Shown in pieces: positions 16,367-24,850 of a stretch of 40,969 bases of DNA. The translations under genes and the position numbers were made by a program. Origin of the DNA: Natronorubrum halalkaliphilum (GTDB lineage: Archaea; Halobacteriota; Halobacteria; Halobacteriales; Natrialbaceae). Position 1 is the first letter of the stretch, and each line of letters starts with the position of its first letter. The DNA lies in contig NZ_WUYX01000047.1 of assembly GCF_009834785.1 (NCBI RefSeq), positions 1-40,969 on the forward strand. Direction: 5' to 3'. Below the pieces are notes generated by a model. The model made no database searches and was not told the origin of the DNA. It saw only the letters and a list, made by a program, of their open reading frames with translations.

Positions 16367-17371
16367 TCACTCGTCCAGCGACGGCCAGTACCACGCATCC
16401 GCTCGGACGACGCCGAGTAACTTCCGTCGGCGCTCGGAGAGTTCCTCGAGCGCCTCGTCGAGTTCGTCGTCGTCGGCGGTTGGAATCTCCTCGTCGCGAA
16501 CGCGCTCGAGATCCGGCGGCGGCGGCACCTCGTCGGCTGGCTCGATGAAGGCCGTCTCGAGGGTGTCGAGGTAGCTATCCACGCTCGCGCGGGCGTTCTC
16601 GACCAGTGTGGGATTCGGCTGTGCGTCCTCGTCGACGCCGTGGCGAAAGAGGGTAAGCGCCTCGTCGAAGATCGGGACGGCCATGGCCGAGGCCCTCGAC
16701 GGCTGTTCGCTGTGGTAGTAGTGGAGGATCGGGTAGGCCTTGTGCTGATCGGCCAGCAGCGACAGTTGCGTCGAGAGCGACTCCATCGGCAGGTCAAGCC
16801 CGCGGAACTCCTCGTCGGTGCCGTTCCAGCCCGCGCGGACGAACGCCTCGCTGCGCTCGCCGAGTCCGGTGACGTCGCTGGCGAACGATCGTTTCTCGGA
16901 GACCGCACCGAGAACGGTGAGGATGTAGGAGACGCCGAGGGTGACGAAGGCCATTCCCGTCGCCGTCGTGAACGAACTGGCGATCTCCCACGTCCCGGTC
17001 GTCGGCGAATAGTCGCCGTTGCCGTTCGTAAACATCGTGTAGGCGACGTAGTAGAATCGGCCCGTCCAGTCGGCGTACTCACCGGTCTGCGGACTGATGA
17101 GTGCGGTCTTGTCGCCGGCAAAGAGGAACGTCCAGCCGATCCAGAGCAGCGCGATCCACATCGCGAGTGTGAACGCGAGAATGAGCGGGCCGGCGAGACT
17201 CAGTGCTCGCGGATGGTCTCCGCTCAGCGTTCGCAGTCCGCGCCAGGTCCAGGTCGTCAACCGCCCGGAGAGCGGCCCGGAGCCGCCGTCCACCCAGAGG
17301 GTCGTCCAGAGGATATCGACGATCACGGCGACGAGTACGACGATACCGACGGCCAGATACAGCGGTTCCAT
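16367..17371 (-). CDS. Ion-channel-like membrane protein with an unusual pore sequence
   Basis: This 334-residue protein has an N-terminal membrane part with four hydrophobic segments (about 3-25, 60-85, the pore region 107-123 and 130-155) and a 180-residue cytoplasmic helical tail. The segment FYYVAYTMFTNGNGDYSP is laid out like a pore helix and filter of the Ion_trans_2 potassium channel family. The usual TVGYGD is TNGNGD here (residues 115-120), so potassium selectivity is doubtful. The tail has no RCK (TrkA) nucleotide-binding motif. The C-terminus is acidic, with PPPPDLERVR and a heptad-like region. Start ATG at 17371. It diverges from the kinase gene at 17523. Confidence 0.7.
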   Translation of the reverse strand: MEPLYLAVGIVVLVAVIVDILWTTLWVDGGSGPLSGRLTTWTWRGLRTLSGDHPRALSLAGPLILAFTLAMWIALLWIGWTFLFAGDKTALISPQTGEYADWTGRFYYVAYTMFTNGNGDYSPTTGTWEIASSFTTATGMAFVTLGVSYILTVLGAVSEKRSFASDVTGLGERSEAFVRAGWNGTDEEFRGLDLPMESLSTQLSLLADQHKAYPILHYYHSEQPSRASAMAVPIFDEALTLFRHGVDEDAQPNPTLVENARASVDSYLDTLETAFIEPADEVPPPPDLERVRDEEIPTADDDELDEALEELSERRRKLLGVVRADAWYWPSLDE

Positions 17372-17522
17372 TTCGTCGCTATACGTGACAGAGCCCCGTC
17401 AACGATACCCCGGTCACTGACACGGGTTTTTCAGCGGGGGCGGGAACCGGTCCCTGACCGTCGCCCTTATACACGTCAATCTCCTGTTCCGGATAGTGGC
17501 TGCCCCGTCCCCTGATCATCCC

Positions 17523-19475
17523 ATGAGCAACTCCCTTCATCCCCCGACAGACGACGTGCTAAGCCTCGAGAACCCGATCCAAGCGTTACAATCCAGCCCG
17601 GAGTTTCGGGGCCCCGTCGAACCCCTCGACGGGAACCACTGCAACGATCACTTCGCGCTCCTCTACGAAGACAAAGCGGAGCAGTTCGCGGCCGCGGTGC
17701 CGTTCGTTCGCCAGGGACTCGAGCGCGGCGAGCGATGCATGTACGTCGTCGCCGAGAATTCGCGAGCGGCGGTTCGGGAGGCGATGATCGAGGCGGGAAT
17801 CGACGTCGACGCCGCTCTCGATTCTGGGGCGTTGACGTTCGAGACCGTGGACGAGACGTATCTCAGTGACGGGGAGTTCGACGCGGACGAGATGATGGCG
17901 TTCTACGCCGACGCCGTCGAGGAGGCTACCGAGGGGTTCGAGGCTTTCCGGCTGGCCGCCGAGATGTCCTGGATTCTCGACGGCGACGTGACGACCGAGG
18001 AATGCATGGCCTACGAAAGCAAAATAAACGATCTGTTCGACGACACCGACGCCATCGCGCTCTGCCAGTACGATACGACGGCGTTTCCGTCCGAGACCAT
18101 CTGCGACGTCGTTCGGGTCCACCCGCATCTCATCTACGACAACACCGTCTGTCACAATTTCTACTACATTCCGCCCGAGGAGTTCTGCGGCCCCGAGCAG
18201 TCGAGCCACGAAATCGAACGGATGCTCGGGACGCTGCTCGAGCGAACCGAAGCGAAGACCGAACTCCGCGAGCGGAAGGCGTTCCTGGAGGACCAAAGCG
18301 AGATCACCTCGGATCCCGACCGATCGTTCGAAGCGAAGTTACAGGCGCTGTTCGAACTCGGCTGCGAGCGATTCGATCTCGAACTCGGCGCGATAGCCCG
18401 CGTCGATCCCGAGGCCGACCGATTCGAGATCGAGTACACGAGCGCCGACCACGACTACTTCGAACCGGGCGTGGCGCTCCCGCTCTCGGAGACCTACTGT
18501 GATGCAGCCACCGAGGACGGTGGCGTCGCGAGTGTAACTGATCCCGCGGCGGCGGGCTACGAAAACATCACGGTGCACCGCAATTTCGGCTTCCGGACGT
18601 ATCTCGGAACGGCCGTCGACATCGAGGGCGGCGACGACAGAACGTTCTTCTTCGTCAGTTCGGAACCCCGATCGAAGCCGTTCTCGGACGACGAACACAC
18701 GTTTCAGCAGTTGATGGGCCAGTGGGTGAAGTACGAACTCGAGCAACGGCGGCGTGAACGCGACCTCGAGCGGACGATCGATCGGCTCGAGACGTCCAAC
18801 GAACGGTTAGAGCGGTTCGCCTACGCCGCCTCCCACGACCTGCAGGAACCGCTCCGAATGGTCTCGACCTATCTGCAGTTGATCGAACGCCGGGCCGACG
18901 ACGAACTCTCCGCGGAGAGCCGGGAGTTTCTCGAGTTCGCGGTCGACGGCGCGGATCGGATGCGCGAGATGATCGACGGGCTGCTCAAGTACTCCCGCGT
19001 CGAGACGGGGGGCGAACCGCTCGAACCGGTCTCTCTGGACCGCGTGCTCGAGGACGTCCTCGACGATCTCCAGTTCCGGATCGAGGAGTCCGACGCCGAG
19101 GTCGAAATCGGGGGGCTGCCGCGAGTGCAGGGTGATAGCAGCCAGTTGCGACAGGTGTTCCAGAACCTCCTGTCGAACGCGATCGAGTACAGTGGCGACG
19201 AACCGCCCTGGATCCGGATCTCCGCCGAACTCGAGGACGAGACGAGTATCGTTACGGTCCGGGATCGAGGTATCGGGATCGATCCCGAGGACGCGGAGCA
19301 GGTTTTCGAGGTCTTCGAACGCCTGCACACGCGCGAAGAACACGAGGGAACGGGGATCGGGCTCGCGCTCTGTCAGCGGATCGTCGAACGCCACGGCGGC
19401 GAGATCTGGGTCGAGTCCGAACTGGGAGCGGGCTCGACGTTTTCGGTCGCGTTGCCGACGGCGCCCGACCGATAG
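17523..19475 (+). CDS. MEDS-GAF sensor histidine kinase
   Basis: This 650-residue soluble kinase has three parts. Residues about 35-190 form a MEDS (DcmR-like) sensory domain, starting HFALLYEDKAEQFAAAVPFV and including MYVVAEN. About 245-400 is a GAF domain. After a coiled coil (ERDLERTIDRLETSNERLER), the HisKA domain carries the phospho-His438 in YAASHDLQEPLRMV. The HATPase domain has the N box NLLSNAIEYS, G1 DRGIGIDPED and G2 GTGIGLALCQRIVERHGG. MEDS domains are linked to methanogen/methylotroph and hydrocarbon-derived signal sensing (family knowledge); the ligand is unknown here. There is no membrane segment. A GTG at 17496 could add nine residues. No partner regulator is adjacent; the lone receiver at 2406-2861 is a candidate only by type. 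Confidence 0.88.
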   Translation: MSNSLHPPTDDVLSLENPIQALQSSPEFRGPVEPLDGNHCNDHFALLYEDKAEQFAAAVPFVRQGLERGERCMYVVAENSRAAVREAMIEAGIDVDAALDSGALTFETVDETYLSDGEFDADEMMAFYADAVEEATEGFEAFRLAAEMSWILDGDVTTEECMAYESKINDLFDDTDAIALCQYDTTAFPSETICDVVRVHPHLIYDNTVCHNFYYIPPEEFCGPEQSSHEIERMLGTLLERTEAKTELRERKAFLEDQSEITSDPDRSFEAKLQALFELGCERFDLELGAIARVDPEADRFEIEYTSADHDYFEPGVALPLSETYCDAATEDGGVASVTDPAAAGYENITVHRNFGFRTYLGTAVDIEGGDDRTFFFVSSEPRSKPFSDDEHTFQQLMGQWVKYELEQRRRERDLERTIDRLETSNERLERFAYAASHDLQEPLRMVSTYLQLIERRADDELSAESREFLEFAVDGADRMREMIDGLLKYSRVETGGEPLEPVSLDRVLEDVLDDLQFRIEESDAEVEIGGLPRVQGDSSQLRQVFQNLLSNAIEYSGDEPPWIRISAELEDETSIVTVRDRGIGIDPEDAEQVFEVFERLHTREEHEGTGIGLALCQRIVERHGGEIWVESELGAGSTFSVALPTAPDR

Positions 19476-19577
19476 TCGCGAACCAATCGAACCCATTCTG
19501 CGGGCTGTACGACCGGTTCTGTGCGCCGAATGCACGACCGAAGCCACCGTTTTGTGAGTCGGTACCATAGGGATCGT

Positions 19578-19808
19578 ATGGGACTCATCGAGTCGATCCG
19601 AAGCGCCGTCGGGGCGATCGAACCCGAGACGGAATCCGAAACGAAAACGGATCGGCGCTCGAATCTGGCCGGAGCCTACTGGTGTGATGACTGTTCGGTT
19701 CGCGTCCCCGTAACCGAGGACGAAGTCGACGAGAGCCGCTCCTGTCCCGACTGCGGCGAGTCGGTGCAGTTCGAACGGTCGCCCGATTCGGGTCACTGCG
19801 CGTGTTAG
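19578..19808 (+). CDS. Small zinc-ribbon protein
   Basis: This 76-residue protein has YWCDDC at about 34-39 and SCPDC at about 55-59, together one zinc ribbon. A final HCAC adds two more cysteines and a His that could form a second site or redox pair. The first 30 residues are acidic and helical. The ATG at 19578 is used; the longer frame from 19521 begins in the kinase 3' region. The function is unknown. It ends 54 bases before palindromic repeat copy 3 and converges with the SGNH-like gene. Confidence 0.7.
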   Translation: MGLIESIRSAVGAIEPETESETKTDRRSNLAGAYWCDDCSVRVPVTEDEVDESRSCPDCGESVQFERSPDSGHCAC

Positions 19809-19861
19809 GAAAGAGGGTAACCGACGGCAGACGAGCGTCGCCGCGATCGAGATGAAACGAC

Positions 19862-19938
19862 TGATACGGTCTCCTGTACGTCAGTATCCGACCATCGACG
19901 ACCGTGGTTGTACCGGTACATCGGTACAGCAGTCCGTA
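19862..19938 (+). repeat. Dispersed palindromic repeat, copy 3, between convergent genes
   Basis: The left arm begins TGATACGGTCTCCTGTA. The right arm, read on the other strand, begins TACGGACTGCTGTACCGATG. It has the same design as copies 1 and 2 (TACGG, three bases, CTGTA, then about 8 bases, then CCG). It fills most of the 137-base gap between convergent genes and could stop transcription from both sides. Confidence 0.65.
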
Positions 19939-19945
19939 CGAGCGG

Positions 19946-21193
19946 CTACTGATCCGCCTCGACGACCTCGGCCAGCACGTCCGCGATTTCCTGATTCGTC
20001 TCGGGGCTGTAGTGGCCCCCCTCGCCGCGTTCGACGTACAGCGACTCCACGCCGTCGTCGGGATCGAGGTGACGAGCCATATCGATCGTCTCGAGGTCGT
20101 CGTAGCTCTCGTCCAGTCGGTCCAGCAGGTCCCCGTAGATGGGGCCGTGTTCGGACTCGTATTTCGCGTACCGGAGCTGTTGAACCATCACGAACACCGG
20201 CGTGAACTCCTGCTCGTCCGCATAGTCGACGAACTCCTCGATGAGGGCGTCGAAGAGGTCCTCGTGGGTGTCGAACAGCCGCTCGTGGTAGCGGACGCGG
20301 GGCTGTTCCATCCGCAGGGCCGACTGCGTCTGAGCCTGATCGAAATCGATCCCCGGAATCGATCGACCGGCGCGCCGCTCGAGTTCCTTGCCGCCCGTAT
20401 AGAGTGCGTATCGGAGGTGTTCGGGTTTGTCGAAGAAATCCGGTGTGTACGGGAACGACGCGTAGTGGGGCTTGAACCAGTGGTCGTAGTGGAAGTCGTA
20501 CTCTCGGAGGAAGTCGGCTTTCGACTCGAGATCGAGCAGATCCTCCTTCTCGTCGACGGGGCTCTCCACCCGAACGAGGTCGTCGCCCTCGAGGACGTAC
20601 CGAGGTTTGACCGCGAGGATGTTACCGAACTCCTGGTAGTGTTTCCAGACGCTCAGGATGCGGGCGATCGAGGACGCGGTGACGACCATGAAGACGTAGT
20701 CGGTCTCCTCCTCGGGATACTGGCGCTTGAGTCGCATCAGCGCCTGATCCAGGCCGTAGTTGCCGCCGCCGTAGTTAGCGACGTGCGTATCCAGTTCCTG
20801 GGCGAGGTAGTGCTGGAAGGTCTCGTCGTCGTCGACTTCCCGGCAGAAACAGTAGGAGTCGCCGTACGTCGAGACCGTAACGTCCGCATCTTCGTCTCGG
20901 TCCGTCGCGGGACAGACCCGACTCGCGTACTCGTCCGTCGAGTAGGTGACGACGCTGCGGACCTCCTCGCCGGGCAAGTGGTCGCCGGTGTCTTTTTGCT
21001 TCTCCCGGTTCGGTTGCGGACACCAGCCAAGCTCCGAGTCGAAACTGCTGAACTTGCCGAGGAGTTCCCGATCGATCCCCGGAAACTCCTCGGTGGCGAC
21101 CGCCGGAATCCGTTTGAGGGATTGATACGAGACCACCTCGAGCACGATCACGAGTGCGACGAGAACGAACGCGAGCGCTACGAATGGTAGCAT
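19946..21193 (-). CDS. Membrane-anchored SGNH/GDSL-hydrolase-like protein
   Basis: This 415-residue protein starts with one uncleaved helix (PFVALAFVLVALVIVLEVV, residues 3-21). The rest faces one side of the membrane. SGNH blocks are visible. Block I is STYGDSYCF with Ser113. A Gly-Asn block reads NYGGGNYGLDQAL at about 139-151. A terminal block EGGHYSPETNQEIADVL has the His near residue 397, and acidic residues come before it in MARHLDPDDGV. The layout resembles the SGNH proteins that add or remove acyl groups on surface polysaccharides (family knowledge). No glycosyltransferase cluster is adjacent. It ends seven bases from repeat copy 3. Confidence 0.72.
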   Translation of the reverse strand: MLPFVALAFVLVALVIVLEVVSYQSLKRIPAVATEEFPGIDRELLGKFSSFDSELGWCPQPNREKQKDTGDHLPGEEVRSVVTYSTDEYASRVCPATDRDEDADVTVSTYGDSYCFCREVDDDETFQHYLAQELDTHVANYGGGNYGLDQALMRLKRQYPEEETDYVFMVVTASSIARILSVWKHYQEFGNILAVKPRYVLEGDDLVRVESPVDEKEDLLDLESKADFLREYDFHYDHWFKPHYASFPYTPDFFDKPEHLRYALYTGGKELERRAGRSIPGIDFDQAQTQSALRMEQPRVRYHERLFDTHEDLFDALIEEFVDYADEQEFTPVFVMVQQLRYAKYESEHGPIYGDLLDRLDESYDDLETIDMARHLDPDDGVESLYVERGEGGHYSPETNQEIADVLAEVVEADQ

Positions 21194-21382
21194 TCGATCG
21201 GAGGTACCACTACCGAAGATAAGTGAATTTCGCCGTCATTCGCCACTGTCACAGGCTGCGAAACGTGTACGCGATGATTTCACCCGAACTCGTAGAGAAC
21301 CGTGGGTCGACTGGTCATCGTAAGTAGCCTTGTTAGTTCCGTCTACAGCCGCAAAATCCGGTGTTTGGATCGAGAAGTGGTT

Positions 21383-21895
21383 TCAGTGACCGCGCCGATC
21401 GAACGTCGCCGTTTCTCGAGCGTCGGCGTCCCGCCGTCGGTCACGGGTTTTGGCGGCGCTGTAGGTGCCGAGACCGATCGCCAGCAGGCCGACGATAACG
21501 TCGTTCCAGGCACCGATCTCGTTCGCAGCCGCGAAGAGCCCGCCCTCGGGGCCGATCAGGAACGGTCCGACAACGAGCCAGAGCCCGATGACGGCGGCGA
21601 AAACAGCGAGGCCGGCGCTGCCGAACTCCGCCTTCGAGCGGCGGGAGGAGTTGTACGCCCCGATCGAGAGTAAGGCGGCACCGACGAGAACTGCGTTCCA
21701 GAACTGGCTCGCGACGAGGTCGAGCGCGACGCTTTGGACGATCATCAAGAGACCGAGGGCTCCGATCGCCATCGAAAGCCACAGACCCCGGTTATCCGGG
21801 TTCGGATCGTACTCCACTCTGTCACGATCGATCGCGTCAGCGCCCCCGCGCTCGTCGTGTTTCGCGTCCGGATCGTGGTCGCCCATGTCTCTCAT
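21383..21895 (-). CDS. SPW-repeat integral membrane protein
   Basis: This protein has about 170 residues: a 35-residue acidic, His/Asp-rich N-terminus and then four membrane helices. Two related halves each contain the SPW-type W-N motif: FWNAVLVGAALLSIGAY and AWNDVIVGLLAIGLGTYSA. The family occurs widely in bacteria and haloarchaea without known function. The start may be 21895 (MRDMGDHD) or 21886 (MGDHD); the frame extends to 21943 without features. Confidence 0.72.
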   Translation of the reverse strand: MRDMGDHDPDAKHDERGGADAIDRDRVEYDPNPDNRGLWLSMAIGALGLLMIVQSVALDLVASQFWNAVLVGAALLSIGAYNSSRRSKAEFGSAGLAVFAAVIGLWLVVGPFLIGPEGGLFAAANEIGAWNDVIVGLLAIGLGTYSAAKTRDRRRDADARETATFDRRGH

Positions 21896-22077
21896 CGCAC
21901 CGTACGTGACGCGGTTCGAAGAGCCTACTGCCCGTCCTTGCAAGGGTCACGAGTCGGGTGCGGATTGGGTCGGTGCTCGAGGAGGGAGCGAAAGGAAACG
22001 ACGAACGGTTCCCGGCTCCGGCTCTCTGTCCGCACCCGATCCACCAACCAACAGTCACTTGCGAACCACTACTCGAC

Positions 22078-22506
22078 TCACCGAACCACTGTCACCGGCA
22101 CCGGTGAATGTCTGACGACGACTTCGGCGACGCTTCCGAGCAGAATTCGCTTGACGCCGGAACGGCCGCGACTGCCCATGACGACGTGATCGATCGGATC
22201 GCGTTCGGCGAAATCGATTATCTCTTGGGCCGGGGTTCCGACTCGCGTGTGCGTCTCGATTGAAACCCCGCGCTCGGCGGCGACCGTTTCGGGGACGTCC
22301 AGCCGGTGGTCGATATCGCCGAAGACGGCCTCGAGTTGGTCCTGTGTCTCGTCTTCGGAGGCACTGTTCGGGATAAACGGGAGCGTCGAGGTGTCGACGA
22401 CGGTCAGCGAGACGAACTCGCCGTTGGGAAACAGGTCGAAGGCGTACTCGAGGGCCTCGTGTGCGGGCTCGGAGTCGTCGAAGGGGACGAGAATCCGGGG
22501 TGGCAT
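22078..22506 (-). CDS. Universal stress protein family (UspA)
   Basis: This is a 142-residue single Usp domain. The first strand ILVPFDDSEPAHEALEYAF includes the conserved Asp of the ATP pocket. The C-terminal nucleotide motif is G-x2-G-x9-G-S, seen as GSRGRSGVKRILLGSVAE. It therefore should bind ATP (MJ0577-type) and probably acts in the cytoplasm in stress adaptation. Start ATG 22506. It lies downstream of the TauE/SafE gene on the same strand with a 129-base gap; in haloarchaea Usp genes often sit beside transporters. Confidence 0.9.
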   Translation of the reverse strand: MPPRILVPFDDSEPAHEALEYAFDLFPNGEFVSLTVVDTSTLPFIPNSASEDETQDQLEAVFGDIDHRLDVPETVAAERGVSIETHTRVGTPAQEIIDFAERDPIDHVVMGSRGRSGVKRILLGSVAEVVVRHSPVPVTVVR

Positions 22507-22635
22507 GCAAGCGTACGGTTTCGGTGTCGGTCCGCAGCGACTTCAGTGCTGTACCTGTCGCCGATGACTGAACAAATCGATGATCGTTTCGAACGGAAGT
22601 GAGCGGACGACTGGCGAGCGTAGGTAAGCGGACGA

Positions 22636-23415
22636 TCAGAGCGCGAGATACGGGCCGACGCCGATGAGGACGACCCCCAGCGCGACTTTCAGCTTCTCCG
22701 GGTCGATCATGTGAGCGATCTTCCAGCCCATAACGACGCCCAGCAGGAGCGGCGTGCCGACGACGACCGCGAGCGGGAGGATCACGTTCCCCTGGAGGGC
22801 GTAGCCCGTCGCCGCGAAGGCCGCGATGAAGATCGACTGCACCTGGGCGACGGCGACGGCTAGCAACATCGGCACGCCGATCAGCACCAGCGCCGGCACG
22901 GCGAGGACCGGTCCGCCGATACCGAGCAGCCCGCTGCAGACGCCGAGAACGAAGCCGAGTCCGCCCAGGGCGACCTGTCCCCGGCGCTCGAGCGGTTCGA
23001 GATCGTAGAGTGGACTGAAGCCGCGGCGCTCCCGGTAGAGAATAATCGCACCGACCGACATCGAGACCCCGCCGAGCAGGATACCGAACACCGACCGCGG
23101 AACGAACGTGTTGATGTAGGCGCCGACGAGCGCCCCGACGACGCTCGAGAGGCTCAGAACGATCGCGATCGCGCGGCTCTCGCCGGTTTTCATCTCGCCA
23201 GAATGGAGGTAGGCGGCGCTGCCGACGAGGCCGGTGACGATGAACGTCGCGTGGGCCGTCCCGGCGACCTGGCTCGAGGCCAGCGGCGTCAGCGAGTAGA
23301 GCGCGATCGTGACGAAGATTCCCCCGGGACCGATCGTCGTGATGCCGATGCCGGAGAAGAAGGCGATCGACACGAGCAATAACACGAGTCCGAGGTCGAA
23401 GGGGAAGCCGAGCAT
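22636..23415 (-). CDS. TauE/SafE family permease (sulfite/organosulfonate-type)
   Basis: This 259-residue membrane protein has about eight helices in two related halves. The family signatures GIGITTIGPGGIFVTIALY near the N-terminus and GVCSGLLGIGGPVLAVPALVL in the second half are both present. Members export or import sulfite, sulfoacetate or similar sulfur anions (family knowledge), but the substrate varies. Haloarchaeal genomes carry several paralogues. Start ATG 23415. It probably has its own promoter, because 178 bases separate it from the Nramp-like gene upstream. Confidence 0.85.
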   Translation of the reverse strand: MLGFPFDLGLVLLLVSIAFFSGIGITTIGPGGIFVTIALYSLTPLASSQVAGTAHATFIVTGLVGSAAYLHSGEMKTGESRAIAIVLSLSSVVGALVGAYINTFVPRSVFGILLGGVSMSVGAIILYRERRGFSPLYDLEPLERRGQVALGGLGFVLGVCSGLLGIGGPVLAVPALVLIGVPMLLAVAVAQVQSIFIAAFAATGYALQGNVILPLAVVVGTPLLLGVVMGWKIAHMIDPEKLKVALGVVLIGVGPYLAL

Positions 23416-23593
23416 TTGCAGTCGTTATCGGGTCGATTGGACCAGGGATGGTGACTCTTCTGATTTCGTCGGTTTCGGGTACGCGATTGATCAAATCGAA
23501 ACGCACTATCTTCGATAAGTGAACGAGCGGTGCGGCCGAGCACGGTGTTCGTCGATCGGGGGATCGGGCGATCGGGGAGTACGACAGATCGGG

Positions 23594-24850
23594 TCAAAGG
23601 ATGCCGATGATCGTCTCGTACAGCGACTGTATCGTCGTGAGGCTGCCGATCAGCAAGACGAGTCCCGCGGCCAGGAACGCGGCGTTCTCGTACCACTCGA
23701 TATCGTAGTAGGTGTTGACGGCGCCGATGAGCGCGAAGACGGTTATCGGGAGCCCGATCGCGCCGTTGACGGCCGGCATGATGATCGCCATCTGGACCGG
23801 ACCGAAGCCGGTGTAGATCAGCATCGGCAGAGCCGTGACCGCGGAGAGGACGATCAGGCCGATGACCGTTCGCCGGAACGCCGTGTCGCCGAAGACCGTG
23901 TCTTTCCCGAGCGACTGCGGGATCATGAACCCGGCGCCGAACAGCGTCCCGGTCGCCGAGGTGATGCTCGCGAGGAAGACGGCGAGCATGAACACCACGA
24001 GTGCGGACTGGCCGAGGATATCCGCGAGCGGGACGCCCGGTCCGGTCAGCGTCATTTCTCCTTCCGTCAGCGTGATCGCGGAGACGATCATCACGAAGCT
24101 CCCGATGAGCAGCGTCGTCGCGATGCCGACGGCGTTGTCCTGCCGGTAGCGCCAGATGTTCGTCCACTCCTTGGTCGGCTGGATGCTCGACTGGATGAAG
24201 AAGTTCGGCCAGTAGACGGTCGTCCCCAACAGGGCGATGACCGTCGTAAGATAGCCGATATCGCTCGCGAGCATCGGCTGGAGACCGGCGGCGACCGACT
24301 GCCACGGAACGTCTAACCCGATCAAGAGCAGGCCGTACGAGCCGAAAACGGCGAAGACGGCGGTGGCGATGGCTGCCTCAACGCGATCGTAAACCTTGAG
24401 CTGAACGATGGCGATACCTGCGCCGGCTGCGAGGACGATGCCGACGACCACGTTGTCGAGCCCCGGCATGAGCCAGGCGAGTGCCGCCCCCGCGACCGCG
24501 TAGTTCGAGACGGCCCACAGCGCGGACATCAGCGAGATTCCGACGACGACCGTCGGGCCGCCAATCGGAAGCGCGTCGACGATGTAGTCCGCAAGCGGCT
24601 CGTTGGCGACGGCGAGACGGGCGCTCATGTCGTGGAGCGCGATGTCGATGAGGAACGCGAGCGGGAGTACCCACAGCAGGGTAAACGCGAAGTTCGCCCC
24701 GGCGTCGGCGAGGATGTAGACCGAACCGGAACCGAACACGTTCGCAGCGAACAGGACGCCCAGCCCGTATCTGTAGAGCGCACCGTGGATCGTTTCACCG
24801 CCGGGGACCGCCTCGACGAGCGTCGACGTCGACGCCGACTGTTCACTCAC
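23594..24850 (-). CDS. Nramp-family transporter relative lacking the canonical metal-site motifs
   Basis: This 418-residue protein has about 11 helices. It aligns by eye with Nramp proteins: TM1 and TM2 read GLGVLFAANVFGSGSVY and LLWVLPLAFLIDIALHDMSARLAVA. In Mn/Fe Nramps TM1 carries DPGN; here the same place reads FGSGS. The TM6 motif MPHN is replaced by YWPNFFIQSS. The Asp, Asn and Met ligands for manganese or iron are therefore absent. Relatives with altered sites (NrMT-type) move magnesium, and others move different cargo (family knowledge); the cargo here is not predictable. The start is GTG at 24850. Confidence 0.75.
   Translation of the reverse strand: MSEQSASTSTLVEAVPGGETIHGALYRYGLGVLFAANVFGSGSVYILADAGANFAFTLLWVLPLAFLIDIALHDMSARLAVANEPLADYIVDALPIGGPTVVVGISLMSALWAVSNYAVAGAALAWLMPGLDNVVVGIVLAAGAGIAIVQLKVYDRVEAAIATAVFAVFGSYGLLLIGLDVPWQSVAAGLQPMLASDIGYLTTVIALLGTTVYWPNFFIQSSIQPTKEWTNIWRYRQDNAVGIATTLLIGSFVMIVSAITLTEGEMTLTGPGVPLADILGQSALVVFMLAVFLASITSATGTLFGAGFMIPQSLGKDTVFGDTAFRRTVIGLIVLSAVTALPMLIYTGFGPVQMAIIMPAVNGAIGLPITVFALIGAVNTYYDIEWYENAAFLAAGLVLLIGSLTTIQSLYETIIGIL

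Noticed and set aside
19904-21190. A 428-residue plus-strand frame opposite the SGNH-like gene
   Set aside because: It mirrors the minus-strand gene, which has a membrane anchor and SGNH blocks. The plus frame starts inside repeat copy 3 and has no recognisable motif.
22055-23506. A 483-residue minus-strand frame across UspA and TauE
   Set aside because: Arg-rich off-frame translation that covers two well-supported genes in another frame.
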